Assembly: GCF_021155775.2 (NCBI RefSeq)
Contig: NC_060232.1
Location: 10,638,251-10,702,250, forward strand
Direction of reading: 5' to 3'
Source of the DNA: Neodiprion pinetum
Taxonomy: Eukaryota; Arthropoda; Insecta; Hymenoptera; Diprionidae
Length of the DNA stretch: 64,000 nucleotides
Of this stretch, positions 13,303 through 26,270 are shown piece by piece (within the stretch, counting starts at the first letter, position 1; each line of letters starts with the position of its first letter). Below the pieces are notes generated by a model. That model made no database searches, had not been told where the DNA came from, and saw nothing but the letters and a program-made list of their open reading frames with translations. The translations under genes and the position numbers were made by a program.

Positions 13303-13820
13303 AACACTGAACAAACGAACAAAAATATTTGTATCGAGAAATTTATTTGCAATAAAACGTGAAACTCACAAAAACTGTTTGGTAAGGGTGGTATGTTACT
13401 TTGTGAGCGATAAAAATTCCGAAAAATACAAGATCGGTAGTTTCAACTAACGATTAACAAAAATAAATATCGTACGCTGCAATGACGCGTTTCAATTTAC
13501 ACGAGTGAACGTATATTATGTCCGTGTAGTCATATCTGACCTCTTCGACCCCATAGGTCAACATCGTGCAGAGAACAGGTCAAATTGTGTCGCAAATTCA
13601 CAAGCCGCGAACTTTATTGTCATTTTCTTTTTTCAAACGTATTGGCCGGGATGTTTTCCGCGTCCCTTCAATCATCGTTAACAAAAATTCACGGTCGAAT
13701 ATTGTTGAAACGTAACTGTTAACCGACAGGGTGAAAATTTGTCTCACCTTTATATATCCCCTTAGATTGAAATGGCGACGTTCAAAAGTTTGTCTGGAAC
13801 CAATTATAATTATAATAGCG

Positions 13821-13864
<44 letters not shown>

Positions 13865-16357
13865 GAGAAAGCAGAACTGAATATTACGGAGTAAAATCGA
13901 ATGGTTATAACAGTGATTAAAACTCGCTGTGCAAGAGGAACGTGAGAAAAAAAAGTTTTAAAAGTAATGATGAAGAGTCTGGATATTATATAATGTATAA
14001 AGTGCAGATGTCGAGAAATCGTGATAATTGACGATAATTAGCAACTGTATAACAGTGTTAAAAATCCAATATTAACAAATCCCGAGCGTCAATTCAGGGG
14101 AACGTATAAAAATGAAATCGTAAGGAACAAGATTCTCTCAACGATCAGGAAACGAATCGTATTTTTAATGTAGAAACTATCCCAAAAAGGGAAAATCTGA
14201 TTTCGTAACTTAGGATGCGGGAATGTACGAGCGAATTCACAACTGATAATGACAACATAGTATTTTGCCAGGTACAAATCGATACGATCGCAGATCAGAG
14301 GTTCAAATTTGACGAGACTTGAAAAATACCCGTGAGATTCGACTTGAAGGCAGCTATAAAAAGGACTAAGATTTGTAAACTTTGATAAACGTTTCTGACA
14401 GGTTAACGCAGAACGTATCTAAGAACAGCGTTACGCATTTACGAATGAAACGTGTCGCTTTGAGGATACGTAAAAAGCTTTGACATTCAAACAAATGATT
14501 GCCAACGGTTTTACCTCGCATTCCATCACGTTTCATGACTAGTAAAGCTACACCGTTTGCAGAAACTATCGTGCGGCAGACAGACAGTCTTATGTATGGT
14601 TTAACAACCCATTGCAACTGTGAATTCTGACATTCATCATCCTGAATGCTTTTTACTCCGCCGCGAGATATTTGTATCTAACGATAAGTTGAAAAACTGA
14701 CGCCGCTACTACCAGCCGAAGCAGCGTGTTGGCTGGCTGCTAAATTAATAGTTGCTACAATTCGCACATCGCTGAGATGCACACTTATAAAACGTTGTAA
14801 AGCTTCAGGTGTCTTGTACACTACTCGACGAATAGCAAAACGAGCACGGCCCGCGGTCTCTTCTCGATATTGCAAATGCGTAACATTTCTCACGCGTGTA
14901 TCTGCTCCAGGAATGAAAAAGGAAAGAGGACAAATCCGCATGTAATCGAGAAAAAACTAAAGATGTACGTATAAAACAGGAGGATTCGAAGCCAACTTAC
15001 TTCGTTTTCATTTTTTTACACGATAGTTCTGAATCTAAAAACGACACATAACTTGAAAACAAGATTCAAATTTTATTAAACACTTTCTTATAAATCATTC
15101 GAGGCGAGTTATTATCGAGAAAATCCACACCAATTCTATTACGTGAACCAATGATTTTGAAACCGAAATAGCAGTAGTCCAGTTCTAGTTTTATTTTTGT
15201 TAAACTAGTTTTCGCCTGAATAATTTCGCCCTATTTAGCGACAAACAATTCGTTTGCAACCATTTGTCTAGAAATTTTTCAAACTGGATTAAGAATACTC
15301 CGTAGAAAAAAAAAAATGTAACAAAGAAAACAGTTTAACCGACGTAAAACGTAAGAAATGATTTTACCAAAACCGTTTATCCTGCTTTTCAACCCAGAAA
15401 AAGTTACGATAAATCTAGTAAATCATCGACGGTTGCTGGTGACGATAATCGAGTATTTTAGTCGCTGGAATCGAATGTGGATAGATATGATCAAATTACG
15501 GTTCTTCGCACAAGCAAGAATTCGATTATATTTGAGCTGACATTCAGTTTCCATTAACTAGATTCTGATTTTGTCGCCTGTAACTTCTGCGGAATTATTT
15601 GATTTTGTACTCGAATAGTTTTTTTTTTTTTTTCTTTTTTCCCTACCCTAATCACAAGAAATAGCTGCACAATCAATCGAAAATGTCAAACGATCTTCAA
15701 CCAACAATTTTTACGTGCGTCGTCAAATAAAACTTTATTTACATATTGTACTCGTTGGACGAAAGCATTTAGAATTATAAATATTCACAATCATGCTTGT
15801 TGATTCATCGTCGAAGCCCGATATCGGACGAAGCTTAAGTTAGCAGCCGGAATTGGCTGCCAAACGTTCTAATTTTCGTTCGAATAAGTTAGCGAAGTTC
15901 GAAAATGAAAATTTTGTGAAATACCTCGAAGCCCCGATACTTTTATAGAATTATGAGGATAAAACTGAACTGCATTTTTCTATTTCCAAAAAAAAGTTAA
16001 CACGTTTACGGTATGGTAGGATGGCAGACGATGTCGGTAGAACAGATATAAATTTAAATCTGAACCGCGTGTAAACCGAAGCGATATATTCGTTCGGTAT
16101 AATGAGAAGCTCTGTGCATATCGTATGTCGGTTTTCCATTATTAGAAACGTTATTATTTCGCGCGTGTGTGTAGCATGGATAGCAGTAGACGATAATGAA
16201 CCCCCAAATCGAACCGTCGCGCCATCAATTTCATCCTCCAGCGTTTTATATGATCTTCCGATAATATCCATTCGACCGAAGGTACAAGGTGCAAAGGTAC
16301 AGGCATACACTCTGCATGAACGTGATATTAATGGATAACTCGAAATCGGTGTACGTG
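13303..16357. other. No recognisable gene
   Basis: Contains the (GA)n tract at 13821-13870 and short AT-rich open frames without protein-like content. I found no repeats matching elsewhere in the window. Confidence 0.5.
13821..13870 (+). repeat. (GA)n microsatellite
   Basis: Fifty bases of GA repeats with a few interruptions (GAAA, GGGA). Confidence 0.95.
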
Positions 16358-16365
16358 TGAACACA
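16358..16365 (+). repeat. Left target-site duplication TGAACACA
   Basis: This octamer abuts the left terminal inverted repeat and is repeated exactly, in direct orientation, at 16771-16778 just beyond the right terminus. Eight bases is the duplication length made by hAT and P superfamily transposases. Confidence 0.8.
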
Positions 16366-16770
16366 GTATACCGGGCCAATCTCTTGAAAATTGAAAATGA
16401 ACCGCGCATGCGCGAGTTTTATCGGCTGTTGTATGCAGGCTGGCCATCCCGAGTTTCATCTGTCAAACTATATCTGGCGGCGATGTAGTCGATACGAATT
16501 TTCGAGGTTAGAATCTCAAATAATCGAGCTAGTGAATCGGAAAGGTTTGTCAAGCATTTGTTGTTGGGTCGGAGAGTTGATTCTTCAAAGAACGGTCGGA
16601 ATTTAACGCTTATGCTCTTTGAAAATTCAAACGTACACATTTTGCGTAAGTTGGCCCGCCTGCATCGCGGACAAAAATATCGCTGCGTGAAGATTTCGCC
16701 GACCAATGAGATTGAATTATTTGGCGCATGCGCGGTTGATTTTCAAGTTTCAAGAGATTGTCCCGGTATA
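16366..16770. mobile_element. Complete non-autonomous DNA transposon (MITE) with 47-bp TIRs and 8-bp target duplication
   Basis: The ends are inverted copies of each other. Left TIR is about 16367-16413 and right TIR 16724-16770, both reading TATACCGGG(C/A)CAATCTC inward and ending in the palindrome GCGCATGCGC; I count 44 matches in 47. The octamer TGAACACA lies immediately outside both ends (16358-16365 and 16771-16778) and reads as a target-site duplication; one extra G at the left junction is not matched at the right. The interior (about 310 bases) has no transposase; the short open frames on either strand show no known domain. An 8-base duplication is typical of hAT and P superfamily elements, so mobilisation by such a transposase is an inference. 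Integrity of TIRs and duplication suggests fairly recent insertion. Confidence 0.88.
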
Positions 16771-16778
16771 TGAACACA
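16771..16778 (+). repeat. Right target-site duplication TGAACACA
   Basis: Exact direct repeat of 16358-16365, starting at the base after the right terminal inverted repeat of the 405-base transposon. Confidence 0.8.
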
Positions 16779-18233
16779 CGTACGTAGAACTTACATAGTT
16801 GCGTAGTTGCAAGTTGAGTAGTTCCCTCCTGGGTAGCTACCCCATTTCAGAGTTAGCTACTTTCGACCGAGTTTTACTACCTTGAGCCAGTAGCCGGGAA
16901 GCGAATGGGAGGCTGCGCGTAACGTACACCAACACATACGCACACACGAAAGTACGTATGCATTTACAGTAAAACTCTTTAAGGAGCACTTGCAATAATA
17001 ATTATCCTCCAATAACAATAAATCATGGGGTATTGTACCCGCCCCCTGTGATATAACTTCCAACTACCGTCGTATACGTCATCGCATATTGTATTATAAG
17101 TACCTTATGACTCGTACCTTCAGCAATAATCCAACGAACTTTATTGCTTATATTCGTTACTCGTTACGATCGATTTTTCGCGTCGTGACTTGCCAATTAT
17201 CTGCCTAATAGAGCAGATATTGATAGAATCTGATGTGGTGAAAAATTTGGAACGTTGATTAATGAAAAGTCAGGGAGTGAATGCGGATCTGGTGTTAGAA
17301 TTTGAATTATAATTTGAAAAATGTAATTGATCAGTGATCAAAATCAATTCTACGTGATTGGTATACGTAAGACTGCGAAAAGTTTAAAATGTGAATTAAC
17401 ATCTTAAAAGCAATATCAGTAAAGTAATTGTAAATTGAATTACAGAAAATAAGTGAAAGATTTTGTTGCAACTCCGATATTTTGTCTAACGGAGTTGTAT
17501 TAAATTCCTAAACGTGTGACTGCTATATTCTCTTACCAAATCTGTAATTCGTCTAACTCAAAAACTTCCAAAAATTGTTAAAAAAAAAAAACAAATTATA
17601 AAAAAAAGGGAATCTATTTATAAATAACGTGTAACCATTATAAATACAGTTGATTATCGACTATTCAAATACATAGAAAAAAAAAAACAATTATAAACTA
17701 CAACGCGACGAAACCGAGTAATAATTTCAACTCCGTACTCGCCGAAACTAAACCCAGCTGACAAGTTTGAATCAAGAAATTCCCGTACGGTAGGCGAATA
17801 AGGACCGAAACGAGTACGATTCGAAAAACCGAGTCAAAAAATTGCGTCAAATAGCCTGAAATAAAGTCCCGTTGGCAGTGCAACCCATTTGCGCTACGCT
17901 CGGGCCTATTATTAAGCCACGGAGCTAAATTACTACCGTTGTGTAATTATCCGTGGAGATCGTTTCGACGAAGCCCGACGACCGTCTCGTTTCCGTTCCA
18001 CGTGGTTGCGGGGGTTAATTATAGACAACGGTGAACGAGGCAATTGATTTTCGCCGATGAGAACGAGCAGCACGCGCCGTCATCAACGGGACCATTCGTC
18101 GTAACTCGTTTCCTCTAACGGCTCGACGCACCGCGTCATGATAATTAAGACGCGCGTTCTCCGGGCCAAGAAGTTTGTATACATGAGAGCTAACAAAAAT
18201 TTTTGCGCCACGGTCGGTGAGAATTTTCATTTC

Positions 18234-18264
<31 letters not shown>
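18234..18264 (+). repeat. (TTA)n microsatellite
   Basis: About ten uninterrupted TTA units followed by a T-rich stretch; a codon-length repeat that opens a false reading frame coding isoleucine runs. Confidence 0.95.
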
Positions 18265-18362
18265 TATTTTTTTTCCTCTAGTCTGTTCTATTTTCTATCT
18301 GCTGCTGAAATTCTACGGGTGAAATGCAGGCGACGCTGCTGTAACTTCGGGAATCGCAGGTC

Positions 18363-18382
18363 TGTGTGTGTGTGTGTGTGTG
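18363..18382 (+). repeat. (TG)n microsatellite
   Basis: Ten perfect TG units. Confidence 0.95.
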
Positions 18383-21300
18383 GGAAAAGTCTCTTGCGGA
18401 ATAATTTTCAAGATAGACTCGCACGAAACTTTCTCAAGGTATTCTCAGCACGTAGCTATATTCTGCTACAAAATATTCCGGGCAAATTTGGCTACGTGGA
18501 AATTTCTCTCTTTTAGGTGAAAGAAATTACTCTATATCCTCTCTATCTCGCACTTTTTTTTTCTTTTTTTTCTTTTTTTTTTTTTTTACTGTCTTACCAC
18601 AACGCGTTCCTTTTTCTCGCATCATTTTTATGACACGAATTTCGCGTAGTTTCGATTTCTATACCGCTTCTAGATTCAGAATATCAGCAACGACGAAACA
18701 ATATCGATATTTTTAAAGCAAAACGAGGTGGTTGAAAAACAAAAAAAAATTATCGCATTAACTCAATATCGTTCAATTTCGTCTCATCGAAAAACGAATA
18801 CGGTTGATGGTTTCGCGTCGAAGGCGTTGGAAATTTTGTAATTAAAATCAAAGCCCACGTACTTTCTCAGCTATATGAAAAGTTTTGCATACAGGCATAC
18901 GGTGAGAAACAAAAATGAATTTCACGAATTATAAAATTCTCGTAATGTTCCGATATCGAGTTTCCGACTTTACGTCCACCGCGTTAACCGTGAGAAAAAA
19001 AAACTAATTGATTTGATATTCAACCGGGTCGCAGAATGCGAGAATAGTTAGTTTTCCAGTTTTTGCCACGCTCGTCGAATTAAAAACTTCTTTCAAAAGT
19101 TGAAATCACAGAAAAATAAAAAGTTTATGCTTCTTAATTAGCGCTAGTTCAGAACCAAAGGTAAAATTAGTTGCAACGAGTTGCAAAAACAGTTCCACCT
19201 GCGCAAATATATACGAGAGGTACGTAATATAAGACTTTCTTTGAATATCATACAAACCTTATAAGCGAGAAGGTAGAACGAATGGCCAGAATTACGATTA
19301 TATGGACGGCTAATAAAGTTTTCAACAACCCGGCAGTTCGTAAAAAGTTTCTCAATTTTTCTCCCAACACGATTGAATTTATCGTTACTGTTGTTATGTA
19401 TTCACGTATCTACTGTATTATACAGGTATGTAGATACACTAATGTTCACTAATGCCTTGGGCTTCCGACTAACTTGTTTTCGGTCCGAAACAAAATGCGA
19501 GTTCGATTCTATACGGATTATGTGACAATGAATGGCGATCAAAAAAAAGTTAGCCGAAAGCCGAAGGCATTAATGAATGTTACTGTACGTCACTGTTGCC
19601 TGTATAAATTATCTTTTGTCTTTTTTTTATTTTTTTATTTGAACTAGGAACGCGCGGATCCGAGACTAGGTTACGATATAAGGGTCTTAAATGAGAAGAA
19701 AGATAAAAAAATGAGAGAACTAACCGAAGAGTGCAAAAACGAAGATCGTGCAAAGAATCAAAGCCGCTTTCAGGCCAACTAGCCGCGGGCAAGTGCGTCT
19801 TGGAAACTGAGAGTTAATTCTAAGCATCGGCAAACATTAAACTAATGAACCGTTGAACGAGTTCGGAGTCTCAAGATTGCCTGGCAGAGTAGCATGTCCC
19901 AATATTTGCAGAGTAGTGGAGCCTCGCACAATTTAACCTTTTACCTCTTTCGCGCGAGATGAACATCTGTTGATTTTTAACACTTTTTCAATTTTCCAGT
20001 GCAATGGAACCGCTAAAGACTTTCATGCCAATGCGACAAATATTGCTCGAAAGATGTCGGAAAAGTGCCGAAGTCAAAAAGGAAACGACGATTTTGAATA
20101 TTCACACATTTAAAAAATGAAAAAGGCTGATTCTGTTCTATCAATGCACTTTGCGAATATTACAGTGTTGACATTTCTTTAAACTTTTATTCAGAGGTTA
20201 TAATTGTCTAATTCCGTTGTTTATGTACGGATTGCTTTTGTTACTTGTTCAGGTATAAAATGTGTTGAAAATAAAGGAGAACTATAAATAGACTTTTATA
20301 TCGTATTTGGATCGTCGACTTGTAAAACGGATTCAAAGTAATCTTGAAAACGATGAAGATTTCGGAAGGCTGGTAACCCAAAAATTAACACTTTTCGTAC
20401 ATTGAGTATTCATGAAATTATTGCATTCTCAAGCCACGAAGATTATTTAAAAACTACAAAAACTTAAAATACCGGAATTAGAAAAAAATCATAGATATCC
20501 ATGCTGCGTTTTAAATCGCTTGAAAATGGTTAAAAATCCAGCAGCTACATTCAGTATCAGATGACTATTTTCTGCAAACTCACTGAAACGATTCTTATAT
20601 CTTACGACTTCGTAAGGATTTATCATTTGAATAAAATTATCCATTCCAGAGTGAAGTCTAAAGAATCTACAAAATGTTTAAAAATTTTTAAACAACTCGA
20701 AACGAAGTATCCATATCTAAGCTTTTAGTTACAATTCCAGTATCACCTGCTTTGTATTCTCAAAGTGATTTTTGTAGCTCACAAATATAATTCGATAAAT
20801 ACTCAAGGCACGACTTACATCTGGTGATGAAATGAATAAAGCGGATCAATTTTCCACCGACCAATTTATTCAGGGTTCGTTTCTCTTCAACTGCGCAAGC
20901 CCTTCGTGCGGTTAAAAAGTTTTCAGTGAAGTGTGCCAGAGTTTTCGGAGCGGTTTGTAAACGTATGAGTTTAATGCCACTAGATACCGACCGAGCGACG
21001 TCCCCGTACGTCGTTTCATCAAGCCCCGGTGAATCATTAATGACTACGAACGAAACTTCTTTCTGTGAGCTTTAATTAGTGCTGGATCCAAATAATCATC
21101 AATTATTACCCGACTCCAGGCTCTCGGACCGCTCGATATAAATTCGACAAACACTAAAGCTGCAAGTTCGCTAAAATCTCATCGCCGTTCCGTGTAGCTT
21201 TCGCTGTTTGTATTTTACGCAAAACCACCGATGCCCAACAATGTACAGGACACGGGAATAAACGCTTGATCATTAAAGAAAGAAAGATTATTTTAGAGAA

Positions 21301-22731
21301 GAGTGTAAAAAACAAAGGGAAATATCAAAACTTGATCGAGTAATCAAATAAAAATGACGAACAATCAGAAACTGCAAAAGAAATGCAACTTCTATGAAAA
21401 AATTAAAACTACATCCTTGTTCTGGCGAAATTTCGAAACGCGCAAAGAACTTTTCGCTAAATTAACAGGATGACGGTGAGCAGATTCTTCGAATTTCAGA
21501 AACACCCCGCAAACCGCTAACGACGTGCTAATTTCTACCCACGTTTCGTTAATTAATTTTGATCACAACGCAAGCATGGAATTTATCATTGGCAATATTG
21601 TCATTCTGTATTTTTTTTTTTTTTTATTTGATTTTTATTTTGCTGTGATAATTATATTGCGAATTTCTTGTGGGGCCCATCGGAGAAATATAGAAGTAAT
21701 TAATTTGTTCCAGCTGTGTTGTAGATTTGTTGAACCAATTACTGGGTTTGAAGTTATTTTTGTACACATCGTTTTTAACGAACCTACGTCAATTTAGAGT
21801 GAAAATGTTGTTTTTTTTCCATTGGCAATGTATAGTTGGAATTTGTGATTTTTTGCTTCTGATTCATAAAACTAGGAAGCTTCAAAAATTGGAAGTAGCG
21901 AGGTCAACATATGAAAATACCGAAGACATTCATGATACAAGTAAGTTTGAAACGATTCGATACGTTGTAAAATAAGAATAAATTATCCTAATGTCTCGCA
22001 ATATTCCGGTTTGACTTTTATGCACAACGCCGACTTTACACCCTTTATCAATATTTTTACAAGATACGTTACATAAAAAATACAATGCGTATAAATTATA
22101 AACTTTAATCCCAATGATAGGAATTAAAGAAACTTTCCTAGCAGATCTAGATAAGGATTCGCTGGACGTTAATCCACTGTCGCTCGTAATTTCAGATCCG
22201 TTGGAAAACTGTAACAGGATTGCGGGGAGACGTAAACGTATTGAAAGCGGGCCTCCGCTAATGCAACGGGGGAGTTGAGGGAGTTGCTTCAGTGGCCTCG
22301 ATTTTACATTTACCGTCGTCTTTGCCATTCCAGCTGCCGCATAACGCGCGGCGAGCCAGCTTCAGGCACTAGGCTTTTTTAATATTCTCGAAAAGAGAGG
22401 GAGAGCCGGGAAAATTTCTTGCATAATTCAACTCCCCAGGTCTCCCCTCAGGTCTCTGGGTCAATACGTCTTCCCTCCCATTGATCTTCGCGATATTCGA
22501 GTCGTTGGAGTCATTTTTGTCTTGTGACTGTTTTTTTTTTTTTTTTTTTCGTTTTTACTTTTCATCATCCATGATGATACGTGAAAAGTATTGGTTACGT
22601 CCAAGAATTACCTTCTCTAATTTCAACGAACCTTTACGTTTTCTGAACTCTGGTGTCCGATTTTGGTCATCATACTTGACGGTTTTTCCATTTTCCGATT
22701 AAATTGGTTTGTATACAACACACGGTTTGTA

Positions 22732-22759
22732 TTCTGATCACTATATATAGTGATCAGAA
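22732..22759. repeat. Perfect 28-bp palindrome
   Basis: The left half is TTCTGATCACTATA and the right half its exact reverse complement, with no spacer. A further imperfect pairing GGTTT / AAACC flanks it three bases and one base out. In DNA this size a perfect 14+14 palindrome is very unlikely by chance. It could be a cruciform or hairpin-forming site, a dimeric protein-binding site, or the closed remnant of a small transposon. Confidence 0.85.
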
Positions 22760-23762
22760 GAAACCGCGAAAAATTCTATCACTATGGCTCGTGTTTTTCG
22801 ATTTTCTCAATTCTTTTGTCACCGTATATGATATGAAATTTTTCATCGCGAGACCATAAATTTGAGTCACGATACAAGAGTGAAAGCATCAACAATACAC
22901 GGATAAAAATCGTTGCGATAAGTCATTCGTCAAATTAAAAGTCTCAAGTATACTTAGAACATTCTAGATTAGAAATTTTACGATCAAATATCGGAATTCG
23001 AAAATATTGCGGTTCCTAACATTGTTGTAATAACAGCGTTAGGACACTCAGCTTTTGTATCATCAACTCTTTTGAAGTTATTCTGAAGCTGCAAAGTGGT
23101 GAATTTCCGTTTTACATTTTCTTAACGTCACTAACTTTACCCTCGTAAAATTCATTTCACTCGTAATACATACTTGTGAATTTACCTAAGAGTCGATAAG
23201 CACAGAAATATGTAGTTTAAAAAAAGCAGTAAAGAAACGTAATCAGATACAATCAATGAACCTGATTTGAATGAACTAAAAATTGTTTCTTTTTCTTTTT
23301 CTTGTTTTTATAAATTACTGTTTAAAAATAATATTCCTATTTTCGGCCCAACTGATCGATGTGGATTTTCTTTCATACCGCGTACGGAATGAAATTTTCC
23401 ATTCTATCAATGTCGGTGACCCCGAGTTTATATTTACTCACATTAGTGAAGTGAAATGAGAAGTATTCGTGGAGGCATTCAATTACCTTTGTGTAGCAAG
23501 ATCTCGAGCTGACGCTGAGCTCTGGAATATATAATGCCCACGTCGCTTATCCTCAGAGACTAGAAAGTTGTAGATTATATGCAAGTTGTTGCTGCTACTG
23601 CTGCTTCTGCAGGGCTGTCCGACAAATATTCCTTTAGCGTGTCTCATATCTCGCGTGTACATCTTTAAAGCTAGACAAAAATATCTCGTTCTGCAGCGTT
23701 TCTGTTCCCACGAATGTACGTTACTGCGAAAAATTAGAAGAAATTTCAGACTCGTAACACCG

Positions 23763-23786
23763 TTTTTTTTTTTTTTTTTTTTTTTT
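23763..23786 (+). repeat. Poly-T run, 24 bases
   Basis: Uninterrupted T run; possible A-tail of a minus-strand retroposed sequence, but no identifiable body is adjacent. Confidence 0.95.
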
Positions 23787-24838
23787 AAGCTATGTTTAAA
23801 TAAATAATGTTCGGCGCTATGCATCAAACAATAGTCAAGATCTTCATTTGTTACTTACAATGTTTGCATTTGTTGATAGCTATGTTTGGTTGAAAGTTAT
23901 GACCAAAAGCTTCAAGACTTATTTATCAACGTAAAAATGACAAAGGCAAACTTTATAAGTAACAAACGAAGGTTTAGGTTATTATTCGATGTGTAGAATC
24001 AAAGTTTATTTATTAAAAAAATTAATTATCATTTTTTAATAGAAGTGATTTAAATGAGAATCTGAATTTTGCTTAGTTATTATTTATATTAAATGTTTGA
24101 GAAAAAAGGCGATTTTTCTTCAAATCAGAAATTTTGTTTTCATTTCTACAAAAGAAAAATTTATCTAATAAAACTATTTTTTCTTGTACTAATTACGTGG
24201 ATGAAATGAAAATTAGAGATCTGGAACCCGAACTCAAAATTTGTGTAATCTTAAAAACCAGATAATGTTATCCGATTAAAATCTATAAATTCTCTCGACA
24301 TCTCGTATAGATAATTCGATTATTGGTACAATTATATCGGTCTTCTGTACCGGCTTTCGATGAAAAATTATCGAAGAATTATTGTGCGGAATTAAAGAGG
24401 TCGAACCAAGAGAAAGCTTATTACCATGGAAAGAATATTAGGCTCCTGATAGATTATTCAATTGATTGAAATGTATTCTCAATTGAACTTTTATCCCTTA
24501 ATACAGGAATAAAACGTGAATCTGGGAAAAGGGAAATTGGCTGAATACAAAATTAATATTCAAAGTGGCGAGTATTTTTTCAAGCAGAAGGAGAAAGAAA
24601 AATGTGAAAAAGAAAAGGAATAAATGAGTTTATACGGTGAGGGTAAAATTTTCAATGTCATTTGGTGCATTAAAATTCGAAGAAGCATTTAATTATCCGA
24701 GATATAAGGTATTGAGAACGATTTTTGCCTAAATTTTTTCCCTCTCGTCCTGAAACGTCGATTGATTACGATTCAGGAATAAAAATGTATACCGTGTATT
24801 GAAATGGTAAAATTTCCAGATGAATATATTTGTAAAAG

Positions 24839-24862
24839 CAAGGAAGGAAGGAAGGAAGGAAA
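24839..24862 (+). repeat. (GGAA)n microsatellite
   Basis: Five tandem GGAA units, which are also ETS-factor core sites when in tandem; no evidence of use here. Confidence 0.9.
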
Positions 24863-26246
24863 ACCGTGCGATCTCCACAGCTGCGCCGAAGGAAAAAGGA
24901 GGGAAAAATAACAAAGACAAGATCCTCGACGGGCAGGACCTTCGACTGTATAAACCCGGGAGATAGAAGCCTTGTCGCGAGGTTACATCGCGGCGGATGA
25001 CGAGAGTAAGAATAGGAGATAAGGGCGGACTGGGAGACTGGTCGGCGGATAGTGCCGGGGATGGCCGATTTCCGATAACCCGCGCGATCCCAAAATCTGG
25101 GATAATCCTATCTCCGTCAAACCTTTTTTCACCCGGCATCGACCCCGTCATTATATCGCGAACGGTGTCGAACATTATCACAAAAAACCGCGGGAAAAAA
25201 GCCCGCGAAATGACCAGAAACCGAATTCATCTATATATCTGGGTGAAAATCGAACGACCACTCGGAAAAAAATACAAAATCTTGCGTAACTAGAGAGAAA
25301 AAGAATCGTTCGTGTAGGTATACGTACACCACCTAGTTGAAAATTTTTCTTTCTAACTTTCTTAATATTTGACAAAAAGTGAAAATACGTTACATCTCCA
25401 TCAAGTCCGTAAATTCAAATGCCAACTGAAAAACTATGTGATTTCTTTGACCAAACAATTACATGTTCAATATTCTCTAAAGATTTTTCTCCAATCACAA
25501 CAATGAAAGTTAGTTCGTGATAGTTTCATGTTGGGATGAATTCCAGACTCGTTTGTATCTCATTCAAAAAACGTATTTCTACAGAATATTTGCAATGAGG
25601 TGAAACATGTTTGTCTTTTTTTTTTTGCTGTGGCAATATCGTCGGTGCAAATACTAAAAACCAGAGAAATTCGATAACGCCGTCTTGTCTGAATCAATTG
25701 GCTAAAACTGTACCAATAATAAAGAGGATTTTGAAAAAAGAACAAAGAAGTCGAATAAAATCGATTAATCCTGAAGAGAAAGCACGTCTCTAGACGAGGT
25801 GTTTTCAAAGCCACTAAATTAGTGATGTGAAGTTGAGAATAAGAGAATGGACGTGCACGAGGATCCGCCGCGAAGAGTCACGAACGATATTCCGGTATGC
25901 CTCTACCTGGATGGATTAAAGTTTACATCGTGCAGCGAGCGAGACGTGGCGAAAAAGAAGAATAAAAATAAGAATAAAGATAAAAAGAAGAAGGAAAAAG
26001 GGATATCCTTAACTAATGTGAAAATGGGACATGTGAGCCGTCAATCCGACCGAGTCTCGGGGTGGGTTCGGTTCATGGAGGTGTCAATCAGCGTAAGCCT
26101 CTTTAGAGGCTCAACACCGGCCACTTTTCGTCCTCCTTCGTCGTCAAAGAACTTTGAACGTGGCCAACATACGCGGGTTGTAAGCCGTTCAAGAAGGAGA
26201 TGTCTTTGAGAGATACGAATAAGGTCACGGCGAAGTTTTGTGAATG

Positions 26247-26270
26247 AAAAAAAAAAAAAAAAAAAAAAAA
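26247..26270 (+). repeat. Poly-A run, 24 bases
   Basis: Uninterrupted A run between GTGAATG and CCTCGATATT. No AATAAA or retroposon body is evident upstream. Confidence 0.95.

Larger units (their letters stand above)
16779..22731. other. No recognisable gene; one possible regulatory patch
   Basis: Mostly AT-rich with microsatellites at 18.2-18.6 kb. 17,880-18,230 is GC-balanced with TTAATTATAG, CAATTGATTT and ATAATTAAGA, which are homeodomain-type cores, and could be a conserved non-coding element. A minus-strand frame at 21,930-22,328 starts with a polar stretch but then loses protein character; I do not call it. Confidence 0.45.

Noticed and set aside
15951..16409. 152-codon minus-strand open frame
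   Set aside because: Overlaps the left end of the transposon at 16,366 and has no coherent protein character.
16404..16733. Pair of NRF-1-type palindromes read as a housekeeping promoter
   Set aside because: Both are inside the terminal inverted repeats of the transposon, which explains their pairing without a promoter. A regulatory effect stays possible but is not needed.
24729..25181. 150-codon minus-strand open frame
   Set aside because: Low-complexity Phe/Ser/Pro content over a (GGAA)n repeat, with no domain.
25847..26209. 120-codon ATG frame beginning MDVHEDPPRR
   Set aside because: The first 30 residues look plausible, but a long Lys/Asn run and basic tail follow; no homology pattern could be recognised.
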